Source of the DNA: JAVKLU01 sp031538895
Lineage (GTDB): Bacteria; Pseudomonadota; Gammaproteobacteria; Burkholderiales; Burkholderiaceae
Assembly: GCA_031538895.1 (NCBI GenBank)
Contig: JAVKLU010000083.1
Location: forward strand, 38,295-102,294
Length of the DNA stretch: 64,000 nucleotides
Direction: 5' to 3'
Below are positions 1-8,485 of this stretch, piece by piece. How positions within the stretch are numbered: the first letter of the stretch is position 1; the number at the start of each line of letters is the position of its first letter. The notes beneath the pieces are model-generated. The model was given only the letters and a program-made list of their open reading frames with translations. It was not told the DNA's origin and searched no databases. A program made the position numbers and the translations under genes.

Positions 1-1348
1 GACTCCACGGCCCCATCACATAAGGAATCACAATTGCCGATACCACGCCCCAACCAGCCGCTAACCACAAGCGACGAATGGTTTGCGCAAGAGAACTGTC
101 TTTCCAGTTCGTCCACGGTGCGATGCCCATTAACACTAAAGCGGGCACCATAATCGGTACAAATACGCTATTAAAGTAAGGCGGCCCCACTGAAATTTTG
201 CCCAAGCTCAAACTGTCCATGATCAAGGGGTATAGAGTTCCCAGCAATACGGACGAGGCCGCCACCACTAAGAATACATTGCCCAACAGAATTAAAGTTT
301 CGCGCGAAAGCCAATGAAACTCACCCGAATTACGCGAACTTTGCTTGGGGGCGCGTACGGCAAACAAGACTAAAGACGCGCCCACCACAATCACCAAGAA
401 CAACAGAATAAATATCCCGCGCCGTGGATCGGTGGCAAAGGCATGTACCGAAGTTAAGACGCCCGAACGCACTAAAAAGGTGCCCAGCAAAGACAATGAA
501 AACGCCAGTATCGCCAGTAATACCGTCCAGCTTTTAAACGTGCCGCGTTTTTCAGTCACCGCCAAAGAGTGAATCAAGGCTGTCCCAATTAGCCACGGCA
601 TGAAGGACGCGTTCTCGACAGGGTCCCAAAACCACCAACCGCCCCAACCCAATACGTAATACGCCCAACGCGAACCCAAGGCAATTCCTAAGGTTAAAAA
701 CATCCATGCCAAGATTGTCCAAGGTCGCGTCCAACGCGCCCACGCTGCATCTAACTTGCCGTACAGCAAAGACGCAATCGCAAACGCAAACGCGACCGAA
801 AATCCGACATAGCCCATGTACAAAATCGGCGGATGAAACACCAAACCGGGGTCTTGTAACAGCGGATTTAAATCACGACCGTTTTCGGGAACGGGAAAAA
901 TTCGTTCAAAAGGATTGGACGTAAAAAGAATAAACAACAGTAGACCCATCGTCACCAAGCCCAATACACCAATCACCCGCGCCACCATATATTCATCCAA
1001 GTGTTTGGAGAACACGGCCACCGCAAAAGTCCACATCGTCAGCAAAAATACCCACAGCAATAAAGACCCTTCGTGCGCCCCCCACACCGCACCCAAGCGA
1101 TACATCAGCGGCAACAGCGAATTGGAATGTTGAGCGACATACGCCACCGAAAAGTCATTGCTATAAAACGCCCACGTCAGCGCAGCAAACGCGAGCGTCA
1201 ACAATAAAAACGTCGCATAGGCCGAAGGACGCGCCAGAGCCACCCACTGACGGCGTTCTTGTTGCGCTCCGACCAAAGATAAAATGCCTTGCACCACTGA
1301 TACCAGCAAGGCCAAAATAAGTGCGAAATGTCCGATCTCTGGAATCAT
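1..1348 (-). CDS. ccmF: Cytochrome c haem lyase subunit CcmF (partial, cut by left edge)
   Basis: CcmF is the integral-membrane haem lyase of cytochrome c maturation System I. It works with CcmH to attach haem, handed over by CcmE, to apocytochrome CXXCH motifs in the periplasm. The gene starts at the ATG at 1346-1348 and reads leftward off the window, so about 449 N-terminal residues are present and the C-terminus is missing. Many hydrophobic segments are visible. The tryptophan-rich haem-handling motif GWGGWWFWDPVENASFMPWL lies near residue 235, which is diagnostic of the CcmC/CcmF family. The ATG overlaps the ccmE stop as ATGA, so the two are translationally coupled in the ccmABCDEF operon. 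ccmG and ccmH would be expected beyond the edge. Confidence 0.95.
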   Translation of the reverse strand, partial: MIPEIGHFALILALLVSVVQGILSLVGAQQERRQWVALARPSAYATFLLLTLAFAALTWAFYSNDFSVAYVAQHSNSLLPLMYRLGAVWGAHEGSLLLWVFLLTMWTFAVAVFSKHLDEYMVARVIGVLGLVTMGLLLFILFTSNPFERIFPVPENGRDLNPLLQDPGLVFHPPILYMGYVGFSVAFAFAIASLLYGKLDAAWARWTRPWTILAWMFLTLGIALGSRWAYYVLGWGGWWFWDPVENASFMPWLIGTALIHSLAVTEKRGTFKSWTVLLAILAFSLSLLGTFLVRSGVLTSVHAFATDPRRGIFILLFLVIVVGASLVLFAVRAPKQSSRNSGEFHWLSRETLILLGNVFLVVAASSVLLGTLYPLIMDSLSLGKISVGPPYFNSVFVPIMVPALVLMGIAPWTNWKDSSLAQTIRRLWLAAGWGVVSAIVIPYVMGPWS

Positions 1349-1785
1349 GATCCCGCTTTTCCTTTCATTTTTTGTGCTTGATCCAAAGCCCCTTGAGCGG
1401 CCGGCGGCATATAGTTTTCGTCATGTTTGGCCAATACTTCCTCCGCAACAAAATCCCCGCTGGGGTTGAGCTTTCCCTGCACCACTGCGCCTCGTCCTTC
1501 TTTAAATAAATCCGGCAAAATGCCTTTATAACTCACCGGTATTTCTTTGACCATATCAGTTATCACAAAATGCACCGTCAACTCATCGCGTTTTAAGGAA
1601 GCCTCCTTCACCATACCACCAATTCGAAACGTCTGATTTTTAGGCGCATTCCCCGCAAAAATTTCGCTGGGGGTGATGTACAGTGCGATATTGCTGTTCA
1701 AAGCATTCAGAATCAGCATTGTCGCGATCCCCAGTGACACTAAACCGATACTAATCATCAAAAAACGCTTGTGCCTTGGTTTCAC
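1345..1785 (-). CDS. ccmE: Haem chaperone CcmE
   Basis: Periplasmic haem chaperone of System I, 146 residues, anchored by one N-terminal membrane segment (residues 9-29). It binds haem covalently through a histidine and passes it to CcmF. That histidine is visible in the C-terminal motif LAKHDENYMPP (near residue 119), followed by the usual flexible tail. The start codon is GTG at 1783-1785, with AAGGAAA a few bases upstream as ribosome binding site. The stop overlaps ccmF by four bases. It is about 120 bp downstream of ccmD, the only sizeable gap in the operon. Confidence 0.95.
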   Translation of the reverse strand: MKPRHKRFLMISIGLVSLGIATMLILNALNSNIALYITPSEIFAGNAPKNQTFRIGGMVKEASLKRDELTVHFVITDMVKEIPVSYKGILPDLFKEGRGAVVQGKLNPSGDFVAEEVLAKHDENYMPPAAQGALDQAQKMKGKAGS

Positions 1786-1886
1786 AAATTTCCTTATTAA
1801 AATGATTTGGCAAAAAAATCCGTTCGTCGCTTAAACACTTCAAAGCTTAAACCAATTGGATTGAAGCACGACCAGACAAACCCGCC

Positions 1887-1924
1887 AGTCAACTATTAGC
1901 AACTCAGTCAACTATTGGCAACTT
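1887..1924. repeat. 19-bp tandem duplication at the end of ccmD
   Basis: Two adjacent 19-bp copies (agtcaactattagcaactc, then a copy with g for a and a final t) at 1887-1905 and 1906-1924. The second copy contains the last codons and stop of ccmD on the minus strand; the first lies just downstream. It is one of several such duplications at gene ends in this window. Confidence 0.85.
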
Positions 1925-2081
1925 CTTTGAGGCGTTTCAAGCGCATAATCGTTGCCTGGTATTGCCGCCGAATCAAAATCGGCTCCAGAATCAAGCAGAA
2001 TGCACAGACACCAAAACTGCCCCACACATACAGGGCATATCCACCCATATTCAAAAAGCTGGCAAAGCTGTCCCACATCAT
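1908..2081 (-). CDS. ccmD: Haem exporter protein CcmD (small membrane protein)
   Basis: A 57-residue protein found by reading the gap between ccmC and ccmE. It begins MMWDSFASFLNMGGYALYVW, has one membrane helix (about residues 13-32) and a basic C-terminal tail. The FLNMGGYALYVWGSFG region matches the conserved CcmD signature (FLxMGGxxxYVWxxYG). CcmD stabilises the CcmABC-CcmE complex and helps release haem-loaded CcmE. The ATG overlaps the ccmC stop (ATGA). The stop codon TGA (1910-1908) sits within a 19-bp tandem duplication. Confidence 0.9.
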   Translation of the reverse strand: MMWDSFASFLNMGGYALYVWGSFGVCAFCLILEPILIRRQYQATIMRLKRLKEVANS

Positions 2082-2827
2082 GATTTAATCTCCGGTAAAT
2101 TTTGACACCAATCCGCGTGTGCCTCTCGCTCCAAAATAATGACCCGCACGCGTTGCAAAACAACGGCAATCGCATACATCCAAAGTGCAAGAGTCATCAA
2201 CAACATGCCCCACAAGATCGTGTGCGCCATTGTGGGTGCTTTGTTCATTGAAATTGATGCGCCTTGATGCAAAGTATTCCACCATTCCACAGAGAAATAA
2301 ATAATCGGTACATTCACCACACCGACCAAAACTAAAAGTGCTCCGGCTTTATCCGCACGCCGTGCACCATCGATTGAAGCTTGCAAAGCCATAAATCCAA
2401 TATACAGAAACAGCAAAATGAGTTCAGATGTGAGTCGCGCATCCCAGACCCACCAGGTGCCCCACATCGGCTTACCCCAAAATGCGCCAGTCCACAAAGA
2501 CAAAAACGCCATCAAAGCCCCTGTGGGGGCAAGAGCCTGCGCCATCATCGCGGATAAACGTGAATTTAAAATTAAGCCCATCGCCGCCCAAGAGGTCATG
2601 ACCATATAAATAAACATTGATAGCCACGAGGTCGGCACGTGAATAAAAATAATTCGATAAGCTTGACCTTGCACCGCATCAATCGGCGCCACAAAAAAAC
2701 TAATCCACAAACCAACAAAGCCAAATATCAGACTCAAACCCCAAAACCAGGGTATCATTTTTCCAGCAAGAGGATAAAACCTCGCGGGGCTAGCGAACTG
2801 AAAGAAATTCATTAATCGAGTAGTCAT
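2078..2827 (-). CDS. ccmC: Haem exporter membrane protein CcmC
   Basis: Six-transmembrane haem-handling protein, 249 residues. CcmC presents haem to CcmE on the periplasmic face. The tryptophan-rich motif WGTWWVWDARLTSELILLFL around residue 120 is the CcmC signature, and histidines flank it in periplasmic loops. An in-frame TTG precedes the start, but the ATG at 2825-2827 gives the normal family N-terminus. It lies 15 bp after ccmB and overlaps ccmD by four bases. Confidence 0.95.
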   Translation of the reverse strand: MTTRLMNFFQFASPARFYPLAGKMIPWFWGLSLIFGFVGLWISFFVAPIDAVQGQAYRIIFIHVPTSWLSMFIYMVMTSWAAMGLILNSRLSAMMAQALAPTGALMAFLSLWTGAFWGKPMWGTWWVWDARLTSELILLFLYIGFMALQASIDGARRADKAGALLVLVGVVNVPIIYFSVEWWNTLHQGASISMNKAPTMAHTILWGMLLMTLALWMYAIAVVLQRVRVIILEREAHADWCQNLPEIKS

Positions 2828-2842
2828 CAACTTACATTTTAA

Positions 2843-3508
2843 TTATTCAATGGCAATTTGAAGCGCCGCGCCCACTACCCACGGCGCGAACAATACCGCT
2901 AATAACGAAAAAGCGGCTAATAAAGACAGGTGTCCAGAAACCATCAGACCTGCACTTTGTGCGTATACGGCACCTGCACCAAAAATTAATACTGGAATAA
3001 ACAAGGGCAGAATCAAAACACTTAACAATACTCCTCCGCCACGAACTCCCAGAGTCAAAGCCGAACCAATCGCACCCAATAATGAGAGCGTTGGCGTTCC
3101 TAATAATAAAGTCAGTAGCAGCACCCCTAAAACGTCTGCGCTTAAATCAAATTGAATTCCAATAATCGGCGCCAAAATTAACAAGGGCAAGCCTGAGGCC
3201 AACCAATGAGCCGCTACTTTGCCCAGCACTAACAGCGTCAGCGAGTTGGGCGACAAAATCATTTGCTCCAAAGTTCCATCGGCATAGTCTGAAGCAAACA
3301 AGCCTTGTAACCCTAACATGGTGGTGAGTAATGCCGCCACCCACAAAATCCCCGGCGCAATTTTGCGCAATAAAATCGAATCAGCACCAATGCCTAATGG
3401 AAATAAACTGACGACAATGATGAAAAAAAATAAAGTCGCCAATATTTCACTTTTGCGGCGCATCACCAACAATAAATCGCGCTGAATAATTGCCCAAAAT
3501 GCATTCAT
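2843..3508 (-). CDS. ccmB: Haem exporter permease CcmB
   Basis: 221-residue membrane subunit of the CcmAB ABC transporter, which uses ATP to release holo-CcmE from CcmC/D. About six hydrophobic helices are visible. The N-terminus (MNAFWAIIQRDLLLVMRRKS) and the segment LEQMILSP are typical of CcmB. The start ATG overlaps the ccmA stop as ATGA, so the ATPase and permease are coupled. Confidence 0.95.
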   Translation of the reverse strand: MNAFWAIIQRDLLLVMRRKSEILATLFFFIIVVSLFPLGIGADSILLRKIAPGILWVAALLTTMLGLQGLFASDYADGTLEQMILSPNSLTLLVLGKVAAHWLASGLPLLILAPIIGIQFDLSADVLGVLLLTLLLGTPTLSLLGAIGSALTLGVRGGGVLLSVLILPLFIPVLIFGAGAVYAQSAGLMVSGHLSLLAAFSLLAVLFAPWVVGAALQIAIE

Positions 3509-4137
3509 AGCGTTAGGCTCTGCTCCGTGCCATCCCGCAAAGGAATCGGTTGATGACTGGTCAGAATCACCAATCCACCCGCACTCAAATGTTGCAGAAT
3601 GAGTGTTGAGAGCAGGGCCACACCATCGACATCCAAAGCATTAAAAGGTTCATCCAGAATCCATAACTTAGCGCGCCGAAGCACCAGTCGGGCTAATAGA
3701 ATTCGTTTTTTCTGCCCCTCCGATAAATCACGCACCGGCAAATGCTCGCGCCCTTTTAGACCGACTTGCGACAAGGCCGTCGTCACATCTACATCTGAAT
3801 ATTTTTTTTGATCTAACGCGAGGGTAAAGCGTAAATTTTCAAACCCGCTTAACTCTTCTTTGACCGCATTCCGATGCCCCATAAAAAGCATCTCTTGTAA
3901 ATATAAATGCCGGTTGTCAGTAATCGACACGCCATTCCAAAGAATTTCAGCGGGAGCGTCGGGTTGCTCGGCCTCGTCGGGCTTTGATAATCCGGCAATA
4001 ACACGCAACAAAGTTGTTTTACCGCGACCATTTTCACCGCGCACATGTAGCCATTGACCCGCAGCTAAATTCAACTCAAGTCGTCGGAAGAGCAGACGTT
4101 CACCACGAGAACAACTTAAATGACGGATGGATAACAT
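3505..4137 (-). CDS. ccmA: Haem exporter ATP-binding protein CcmA
   Basis: ATPase of the CcmAB complex, 210 residues. Walker A is GENGRGKTT (near residue 37), the signature is LSEGQKKR and Walker B is LWILDEPFNALD. The open frame extends about 33 codons upstream to 4236, but the ATG at 4135-4137 (MLSIRHLSCSRGE) gives the normal family N-terminus. It is the first gene of the ccm operon. No convincing Shine-Dalgarno sequence precedes the start. Confidence 0.93.
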   Translation of the reverse strand: MLSIRHLSCSRGERLLFRRLELNLAAGQWLHVRGENGRGKTTLLRVIAGLSKPDEAEQPDAPAEILWNGVSITDNRHLYLQEMLFMGHRNAVKEELSGFENLRFTLALDQKKYSDVDVTTALSQVGLKGREHLPVRDLSEGQKKRILLARLVLRRAKLWILDEPFNALDVDGVALLSTLILQHLSAGGLVILTSHQPIPLRDGTEQSLTL

Positions 4138-4345
4138 ACTGAAAATTTTTGCACAAAAATAGTCTCGTATTATCGGCGCGATGATGCTTAAAGCGATTCT
4201 GTGATATTTAATCTGGACACAAGAGAAGCTCGTCAATATTGAGGGGGATTAGCGGTGAACTAGCAAGTGACTAGAAGCCCGCGACGATCAACACAAGTTT
4301 ACTGTCCTGATTACCCCAAACAAAGCGAAAACGAACAAAAGATAG

Positions 4346-4449
4346 GCAAAAAAAACCCGAAGCTTTCGCTTCGGGTTAAGTCCACCTAAGGAGAGGGTGG
4401 AGGAGACAACCTTGAACTGAACCAAAATATTCTGCTCAGTCACAACACG
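4346..4449 (-). ncRNA. Candidate small RNA of about 100 nt with its own promoter and terminator
   Basis: No protein gene covers this stretch, yet it has the parts of an independent transcription unit on the minus strand. A promoter (4455-4483) would start RNA near 4449. A CU-rich segment follows (minus-strand CTCCTCCACCCTCTCC), whose second half sits in the 9-base loop of a 6-bp hairpin (tccacc 4381-4386 with ggtgga 4396-4401). A strong rho-independent terminator then ends at about 4348. A CU-rich loop complementary to Shine-Dalgarno sequences suggests a translation-repressing sRNA; that role is inference. It could instead be the leader of an unrecognised small gene, but I see no start-to-stop frame of useful length. 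Confidence 0.6.
4348..4377 (-). terminator. Rho-independent terminator of the candidate sRNA
   Basis: Perfect 10-bp stem aacccgaagc (4354-4363) and gcttcgggtt (4368-4377) with a 4-base loop. On the minus strand it is followed by a run of U encoded by the A tract at 4348-4355. The orientation shows it ends a leftward transcript starting to its right, not ccmA. Confidence 0.85.
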
Positions 4450-4454
4450 GACGA

Positions 4455-4483
4455 ACTATAACAATAATTTTTGTGCATTGCAA
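4455..4483 (-). promoter_or_regulatory. Sigma70-type promoter of the candidate sRNA
   Basis: Reading the minus strand: TTGCAA (4483-4478), a 17-bp spacer, then TATAGT (4460-4455) preceded by TGT as an extended -10. This is one of the best sigma70 matches in the window and points at a region without a protein gene. Confidence 0.7.
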
Positions 4484-4499
4484 GAGATTCTTGTATCAA

Positions 4500-4784
4500 A
4501 AGCATCATTTTCCTATAAAAATGTATCTTTTTCACATCAAAAAATTATCTAACTTCATTTGCAGTTAATTTAATTTGTTAAAAAAATGATTTTTAATTTT
4601 GATTTAAATGAAATTTAAATATTTTTTTACAAAATCAATGAGTAAATCAACTTGTTTTGTGCATAACACCATCGTCTCCTCATATTTTGCAATCAGAGTA
4701 CTGTATCTATCCGTCCAAAGCCCTTAGAATGCGCGATTAAATACCATTTTAGAGTCCGCCATTCTTGCGACTGAATACAACTAA
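4500..4784. other. AT-rich intergenic region between the sRNA and xseB
   Basis: Very AT-rich, with no open frame, hairpin or repeat that I can support. It must hold the xseB promoter, which I could not place with confidence. Confidence 0.4.
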
Positions 4785-5009
4785 ATGAAAAAACAAACTT
4801 TTGAATCCGCAATGGTGGAGCTAGAGCAACTGGTACAGCAAGTCGAGGACGGTCAAATCTCTTTAGATCAGGCAGTGGCGGCGTATGAGCGCGGAATTGA
4901 CTTGGTCAAATTTTGTCAGGACAAATTGCAAACGATTGAAGAACGCGTCAAAGTGCTTGACGGCGAACTTCTAAAAGTACTCCCCAAAAAGAGTGACGTG
5001 AAAAATTAA
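4785..5009 (+). CDS. xseB: Exodeoxyribonuclease VII small subunit
   Basis: 74-residue helical subunit of exonuclease VII, which degrades single-stranded DNA together with XseA (encoded here at 38233). The sequence FESAMVELEQLVQQVEDGQ followed by LDQAVAAYERGIDLVKFCQ is the conserved XseB core. ispA follows 28 bp downstream, the common xseB-ispA arrangement; dxs, often third, is absent. Confidence 0.95.
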   Translation: MKKQTFESAMVELEQLVQQVEDGQISLDQAVAAYERGIDLVKFCQDKLQTIEERVKVLDGELLKVLPKKSDVKN

Positions 5010-5037
5010 GTTAAGCGAAGTGAACGACTGTTTTCCC

Positions 5038-5961
5038 ATGTCAGAGAATATTTCTTTAGCAAGATCACCTTGGCACAACCAAGCCTTAGCGCACATCGAA
5101 ACCCATCTGGACTATCGATTGGAACAGGATACTGAAGCGAATACACCTCTAGGTAAGGCGATGCGCTATGCGGTGATGAATGGCGGTAAACGCTTGCGCG
5201 CCCTATTGGTATGCGCAAGCAGTGGCCTCAATTGGGAATCTACTCTCACCCAAAACCAGCACGCGCAAGCAGTTTTAGATACCGCGAGCGGATTGGAATT
5301 CATGCACGCCTATTCTCTGGTTCACGATGATTTACCGGCACTAGATAACGACGATTTGCGACGCGGACTACCTACGGTTCACAAACATTTTGATGAAGCG
5401 ACCGCGATTTTGGTTGGTGACGCATTGCAATCATTGGCCTTGCTAGTCGTCGCACGCCATAACAATACCCCAAATATTCAAACACTCGCTCAAGCGGCCT
5501 TGTTAATGTGTCAAGGTCAAATGCGCGACTTATCTGCGATTGGCAAAACGCTGACCTTAAATGAGTTAGAGATTCTGCATCAACAAAAAACAGGGGCGCT
5601 GATTCGAGCTGCGGTTCTGATGGGTGCGTATTGCGCACAACCTGCCATGAGCGAAGCCGCGATCAATTATCTAGACCATTTTTCGAGGGTCATTGGCTTG
5701 GCGTTTCAGATTCGTGACGATGTCTTGGATGGCACTTCAACAGAGCGCACTTTAGGTAAAAGCATCGGAAAAGACTGCGCTCAAAACAAGCCTACTTTTG
5801 TCACGATGTTAGGCCTCGTCGCTGCGAACAAGCGTTTAGCACTACTATTAGAGGAATCAATGAGCGCCTTAAATCAATTCGCAAAAGAGTCTCCCCTAAC
5901 AGAAGTAATCGCCCAGCGTTTGCGCGGGTTAGCCCAATTTGTAGTGGTGCGATCATCCTAA
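5038..5961 (+). CDS. ispA: Farnesyl diphosphate synthase (short-chain polyprenyl synthetase)
   Basis: Condenses isopentenyl diphosphate with dimethylallyl and geranyl diphosphate to make farnesyl diphosphate for undecaprenyl phosphate and quinones. The first aspartate-rich motif is VHDDLPALDNDDLRRG and the second is QIRDDVLD; both bind the magnesium-diphosphate complex. The GGKRLRALL substrate-binding segment is also present. The frame opens at a GTG at 5020, but the ATG at 5038 gives a usual length of 307 residues. The last part is a little shorter than in some homologues, with no sign of a frameshift. Confidence 0.93.
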   Translation: MSENISLARSPWHNQALAHIETHLDYRLEQDTEANTPLGKAMRYAVMNGGKRLRALLVCASSGLNWESTLTQNQHAQAVLDTASGLEFMHAYSLVHDDLPALDNDDLRRGLPTVHKHFDEATAILVGDALQSLALLVVARHNNTPNIQTLAQAALLMCQGQMRDLSAIGKTLTLNELEILHQQKTGALIRAAVLMGAYCAQPAMSEAAINYLDHFSRVIGLAFQIRDDVLDGTSTERTLGKSIGKDCAQNKPTFVTMLGLVAANKRLALLLEESMSALNQFAKESPLTEVIAQRLRGLAQFVVVRSS

Positions 5962-6028
5962 ATATCACGCTACTGCCTATTGACTCTCAAAAAATTCTCA
6001 AAAAAAAATTTATTACCTGCTTGTCATC

Positions 6029-6484
6029 ATGAAGCATCCAGAACTTTTATTATGCGCCAGCGATGTCTTTGTCATGCCGCGTTGCGCTAACAAAGATATT
6101 TTTTTGTCGACGATCGCCGCTCTATTTGAAACGCGCACGGAGATTCCTGCCACAACTATTTTGGCCGCATTACACGAACGAGAAGCTTTGGATAGTACCG
6201 CCTTAGGACAAGGAGTTGCCCTACCGCATGGCAGAATTAAAGGCTTGAAACACGCGCACGCCTTATTCATTCGTTTGGATGAAGCGCTTGATTACGATGC
6301 TCTTGATGGACAAGGCATTGATTTAGTTTTAGCACTGATCTTTCCACCTCAAGATGTGCAACGTCATTTAGAAGTTTTGTCGCTTGCAGCACAAATCTTT
6401 GCGGATGAATCGGTATGCACTATTTTGCGTGCGGCAAAAACACCTGCTGAAATTTACGCGCCATTGCTGCCGCGTTTAAATTAA
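6029..6484 (+). CDS. ptsN: PTS IIA-like nitrogen-regulatory protein PtsN
   Basis: EIIA-Ntr domain protein of 151 residues, the terminal phosphate acceptor of the nitrogen phosphotransferase system, which regulates potassium and nitrogen responses rather than sugar uptake. The active histidine lies in LGQGVALPHGRIKGL (about residue 71). In many betaproteobacteria ptsN follows rpoN and hpf; here it is detached from hpf by about 5 kb and no rpoN is present. Its stop codon lies within a 14-bp tandem duplication. Confidence 0.9.
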   Translation: MKHPELLLCASDVFVMPRCANKDIFLSTIAALFETRTEIPATTILAALHEREALDSTALGQGVALPHGRIKGLKHAHALFIRLDEALDYDALDGQGIDLVLALIFPPQDVQRHLEVLSLAAQIFADESVCTILRAAKTPAEIYAPLLPRLN

Positions 6485-6507
6485 AGCCTTAAAATTAAAG
6501 CCTTAAA
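6478..6507. repeat. 14-bp tandem duplication at the ptsN stop
   Basis: Two copies of aaattaaagcctta with period 14. The first copy includes the TAA stop of ptsN (6482-6484). Confidence 0.85.
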
Positions 6508-6548
6508 AAATCAGAGTTTTGTCTAAAAAATATTTTTTAATTCAGTAT

Positions 6549-6578
6549 CTGTCAATATCCGGCGCGGCTGGCTATAAT
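6549..6578 (+). promoter_or_regulatory. Promoter of rpmB-rpmG
   Basis: CTGTCA (6549-6554), 18-bp spacer, perfect TATAAT (6573-6578). It lies about 100 bp ahead of rpmB, a usual leader length for a ribosomal protein operon. Confidence 0.6.
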
Positions 6579-6675
6579 CCGCCTCTTTTTTTTGCAAAGT
6601 CAACTACATTCACGTGCATCAGTATTACGTGCATCTGTTACGTGTGTGAAAGTGAACTTTTATTTCGGAGTTATT

Positions 6676-6912
6676 ATGAGTCGAGTCTGTGCGGTTACAG
6701 GAAAAAAACCAATGGTGGGCAACAATGTTTCGCACGCCAACAATAAAACAAAACGCCGTTTTTTGCCTAATTTACATCAACGTCGTTTTTATTTAGAAAG
6801 TCAAGACCGTTGGATTAGTCTTCGCGTATCGAACGCGGGGTTGCGTTTGATCGACAAAATTGGTATTGAAGCGGTTCTCGCCCGTTTGGCAGGGGATAAA
6901 AAAGCACTGTAA
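6676..6912 (+). CDS. rpmB: Ribosomal protein L28 (bL28)
   Basis: 78-residue large-subunit protein. MSRVCAVTGKKPMVGNNVSH is the conserved N-terminus and the C-terminal part (RVSNAGLRLIDKIGIEAVL) is typical. The longer upstream frame from 6592 is not coding; the ATG at 6676 has CGGAG seven bases upstream. It is followed by rpmG, the normal pair. Confidence 0.97.
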   Translation: MSRVCAVTGKKPMVGNNVSHANNKTKRRFLPNLHQRRFYLESQDRWISLRVSNAGLRLIDKIGIEAVLARLAGDKKAL

Positions 6913-6973
6913 GTATTTTTCATTGCGGCGCTGTAGTCTTTATGCGCTGTAATTTTTATTTAGGAAATCAATC

Positions 6974-7141
6974 ATGGCTAAAACAAATCGTGACAAAATT
7001 AAATTAGAGTCCTCTGCAGGAACAGGACACTTCTATACGACTGATAAGAACAAACGCAATACGCCGGATAAAATGGAGTTCATGAAGTACGATCCAGTCG
7101 CGCGTAAACACGTTGCGTACAAAGAAACTAAAATTAAGTAA
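6974..7141 (+). CDS. rpmG: Ribosomal protein L33 (bL33)
   Basis: 55-residue large-subunit protein read directly from the sequence: MAKTNRDKIKLESSAGTGHF, then YTTDKNKRNTPDKMEFMKYD and the end HVAYKETKIK. It is the cysteine-free form, without the zinc ribbon cysteines. TAGGAAATCA upstream serves as ribosome binding site. Cotranscribed with rpmB. Confidence 0.96.
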   Translation: MAKTNRDKIKLESSAGTGHFYTTDKNKRNTPDKMEFMKYDPVARKHVAYKETKIK

Positions 7142-7327
7142 AACGCTACGCTAATCATCAACATCCGCAATTTTTTGTTGCGAAGTTGGTATTGATGGTT
7201 TTGAGCAGCTGGTGTAGTGCAGTTGACGGTGTCGGTCGAGTGATCGGTACCGTTTTTTATTTTTCACGACAGGAGTGTGCAAGACAAAGTGAAGGCTGAT
7301 GAGCTTTTGACTTTGCCAGAAATAATT

Positions 7328-8479
7328 ATGACGATTCCATCATTACACGCAACAGCACTCGCCCGTGTGGCGACAGCAACCCCGCCGACTCAAGCTAACA
7401 AGAACAATCTTGACCCCCAGCTACCGGTGCACAGTTATTTCGATGCGGACTTACTCATCCGAGAACGCAAATTATTGTTCGATCAAGGCCCGATGTTTCT
7501 GGCCCACGAATCACAGATTCCCGAACCCAATGACTACTTAGTCGTTGATGACTATCAAGGTCGAATCCTGACCAATGACTCGGGCAGCATTCGTTTAATT
7601 TCTAATGTGTGTAAGCACCGTCAGGCACTTATCTTGAACGGTCGCGGCAACAGTCCACAAATTGTTTGTCCACTACATCGCTGGACTTATGCCAATGACG
7701 GCACGCTACTTGGTGCGCCACACTTTTCATCTCAGCCTTGCGCCTCATTGCGCTTATCAACCCCCTTACAAAGCTGGCAAGGTCTGTTATTTGCGCCAAC
7801 CCACTTACCCAAACTGTCCGCAGAATTGGCTCAGATGAGCTGTGCGTCGATATTTGATTTTTCAAGCTACCGTTGGCATTCTGGTAAAACCCATCACTGT
7901 GACTACAACTGGAAAACTTTTATCGAGGTTTACCTCGAGGATTACCATGTCGAACCCTTCCACCCAGGTTTAGGAAATTTTGTTTCATGCGATGATTTAA
8001 GTTGGCAATTTGCACCGCGCTTTAGCGTACAAACCGTCGGCATTAAAAACGCTCTCAATAATCCACACAGCACGGTGTACTCAACTTGGCAAAATGCTGT
8101 TAAACAATACTTTGGAGATAATCTACCGACGCATGGCGCGGTCTGGTTATTGATCTATCCCAACATCATGGTGGAGTTTTATCCTGGAACTTTAGTGATT
8201 TCCACCTTGTCACCTCAATCTGCGGGACTCACCGTCAATCGAATTGATTTTTTCTACCTAGAAGAAATCGCTTTATTCGAACCTGATTTTGTCGCCGCGC
8301 AACAAGCCGCCTATCAAGAAACCATGATTGAAGACGATGAAATTGCCAAACGTATGGATCAAGGACGCTTGGCTCTACTTAAACGCGGCGCCAACGAAAC
8401 TGGACCGTATCAAAGCCCAATGGAAGATGGGATGAAAGCCTTTCACCAATGGTATCGCGAACAACTATTTTCTGAATGA
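7328..8479 (+). CDS. Rieske non-haem iron oxygenase-like protein, alpha-subunit type
   Basis: 383 residues with the two parts of a ring-hydroxylating oxygenase alpha subunit. The Rieske [2Fe-2S] site has C95-x-H97 (VCKHR) and C114-x2-H117 (CPLHRW). The catalytic domain has the mononuclear-iron histidines in EDYHVEPFHPG (H207, H212), with acidic residues bridging the centres. Aromatic substrates are typical of the family, but there is no beta subunit, reductase or pathway gene nearby, so the substrate is unknown. An in-frame GTG at 7277 exists, but the ATG at 7328 gives an N-terminus of family-like length. Seven bases separate it from kdsC. Confidence 0.8.
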   Translation: MTIPSLHATALARVATATPPTQANKNNLDPQLPVHSYFDADLLIRERKLLFDQGPMFLAHESQIPEPNDYLVVDDYQGRILTNDSGSIRLISNVCKHRQALILNGRGNSPQIVCPLHRWTYANDGTLLGAPHFSSQPCASLRLSTPLQSWQGLLFAPTHLPKLSAELAQMSCASIFDFSSYRWHSGKTHHCDYNWKTFIEVYLEDYHVEPFHPGLGNFVSCDDLSWQFAPRFSVQTVGIKNALNNPHSTVYSTWQNAVKQYFGDNLPTHGAVWLLIYPNIMVEFYPGTLVISTLSPQSAGLTVNRIDFFYLEEIALFEPDFVAAQQAAYQETMIEDDEIAKRMDQGRLALLKRGANETGPYQSPMEDGMKAFHQWYREQLFSE

Positions 8480-8485
8480 CATCTT

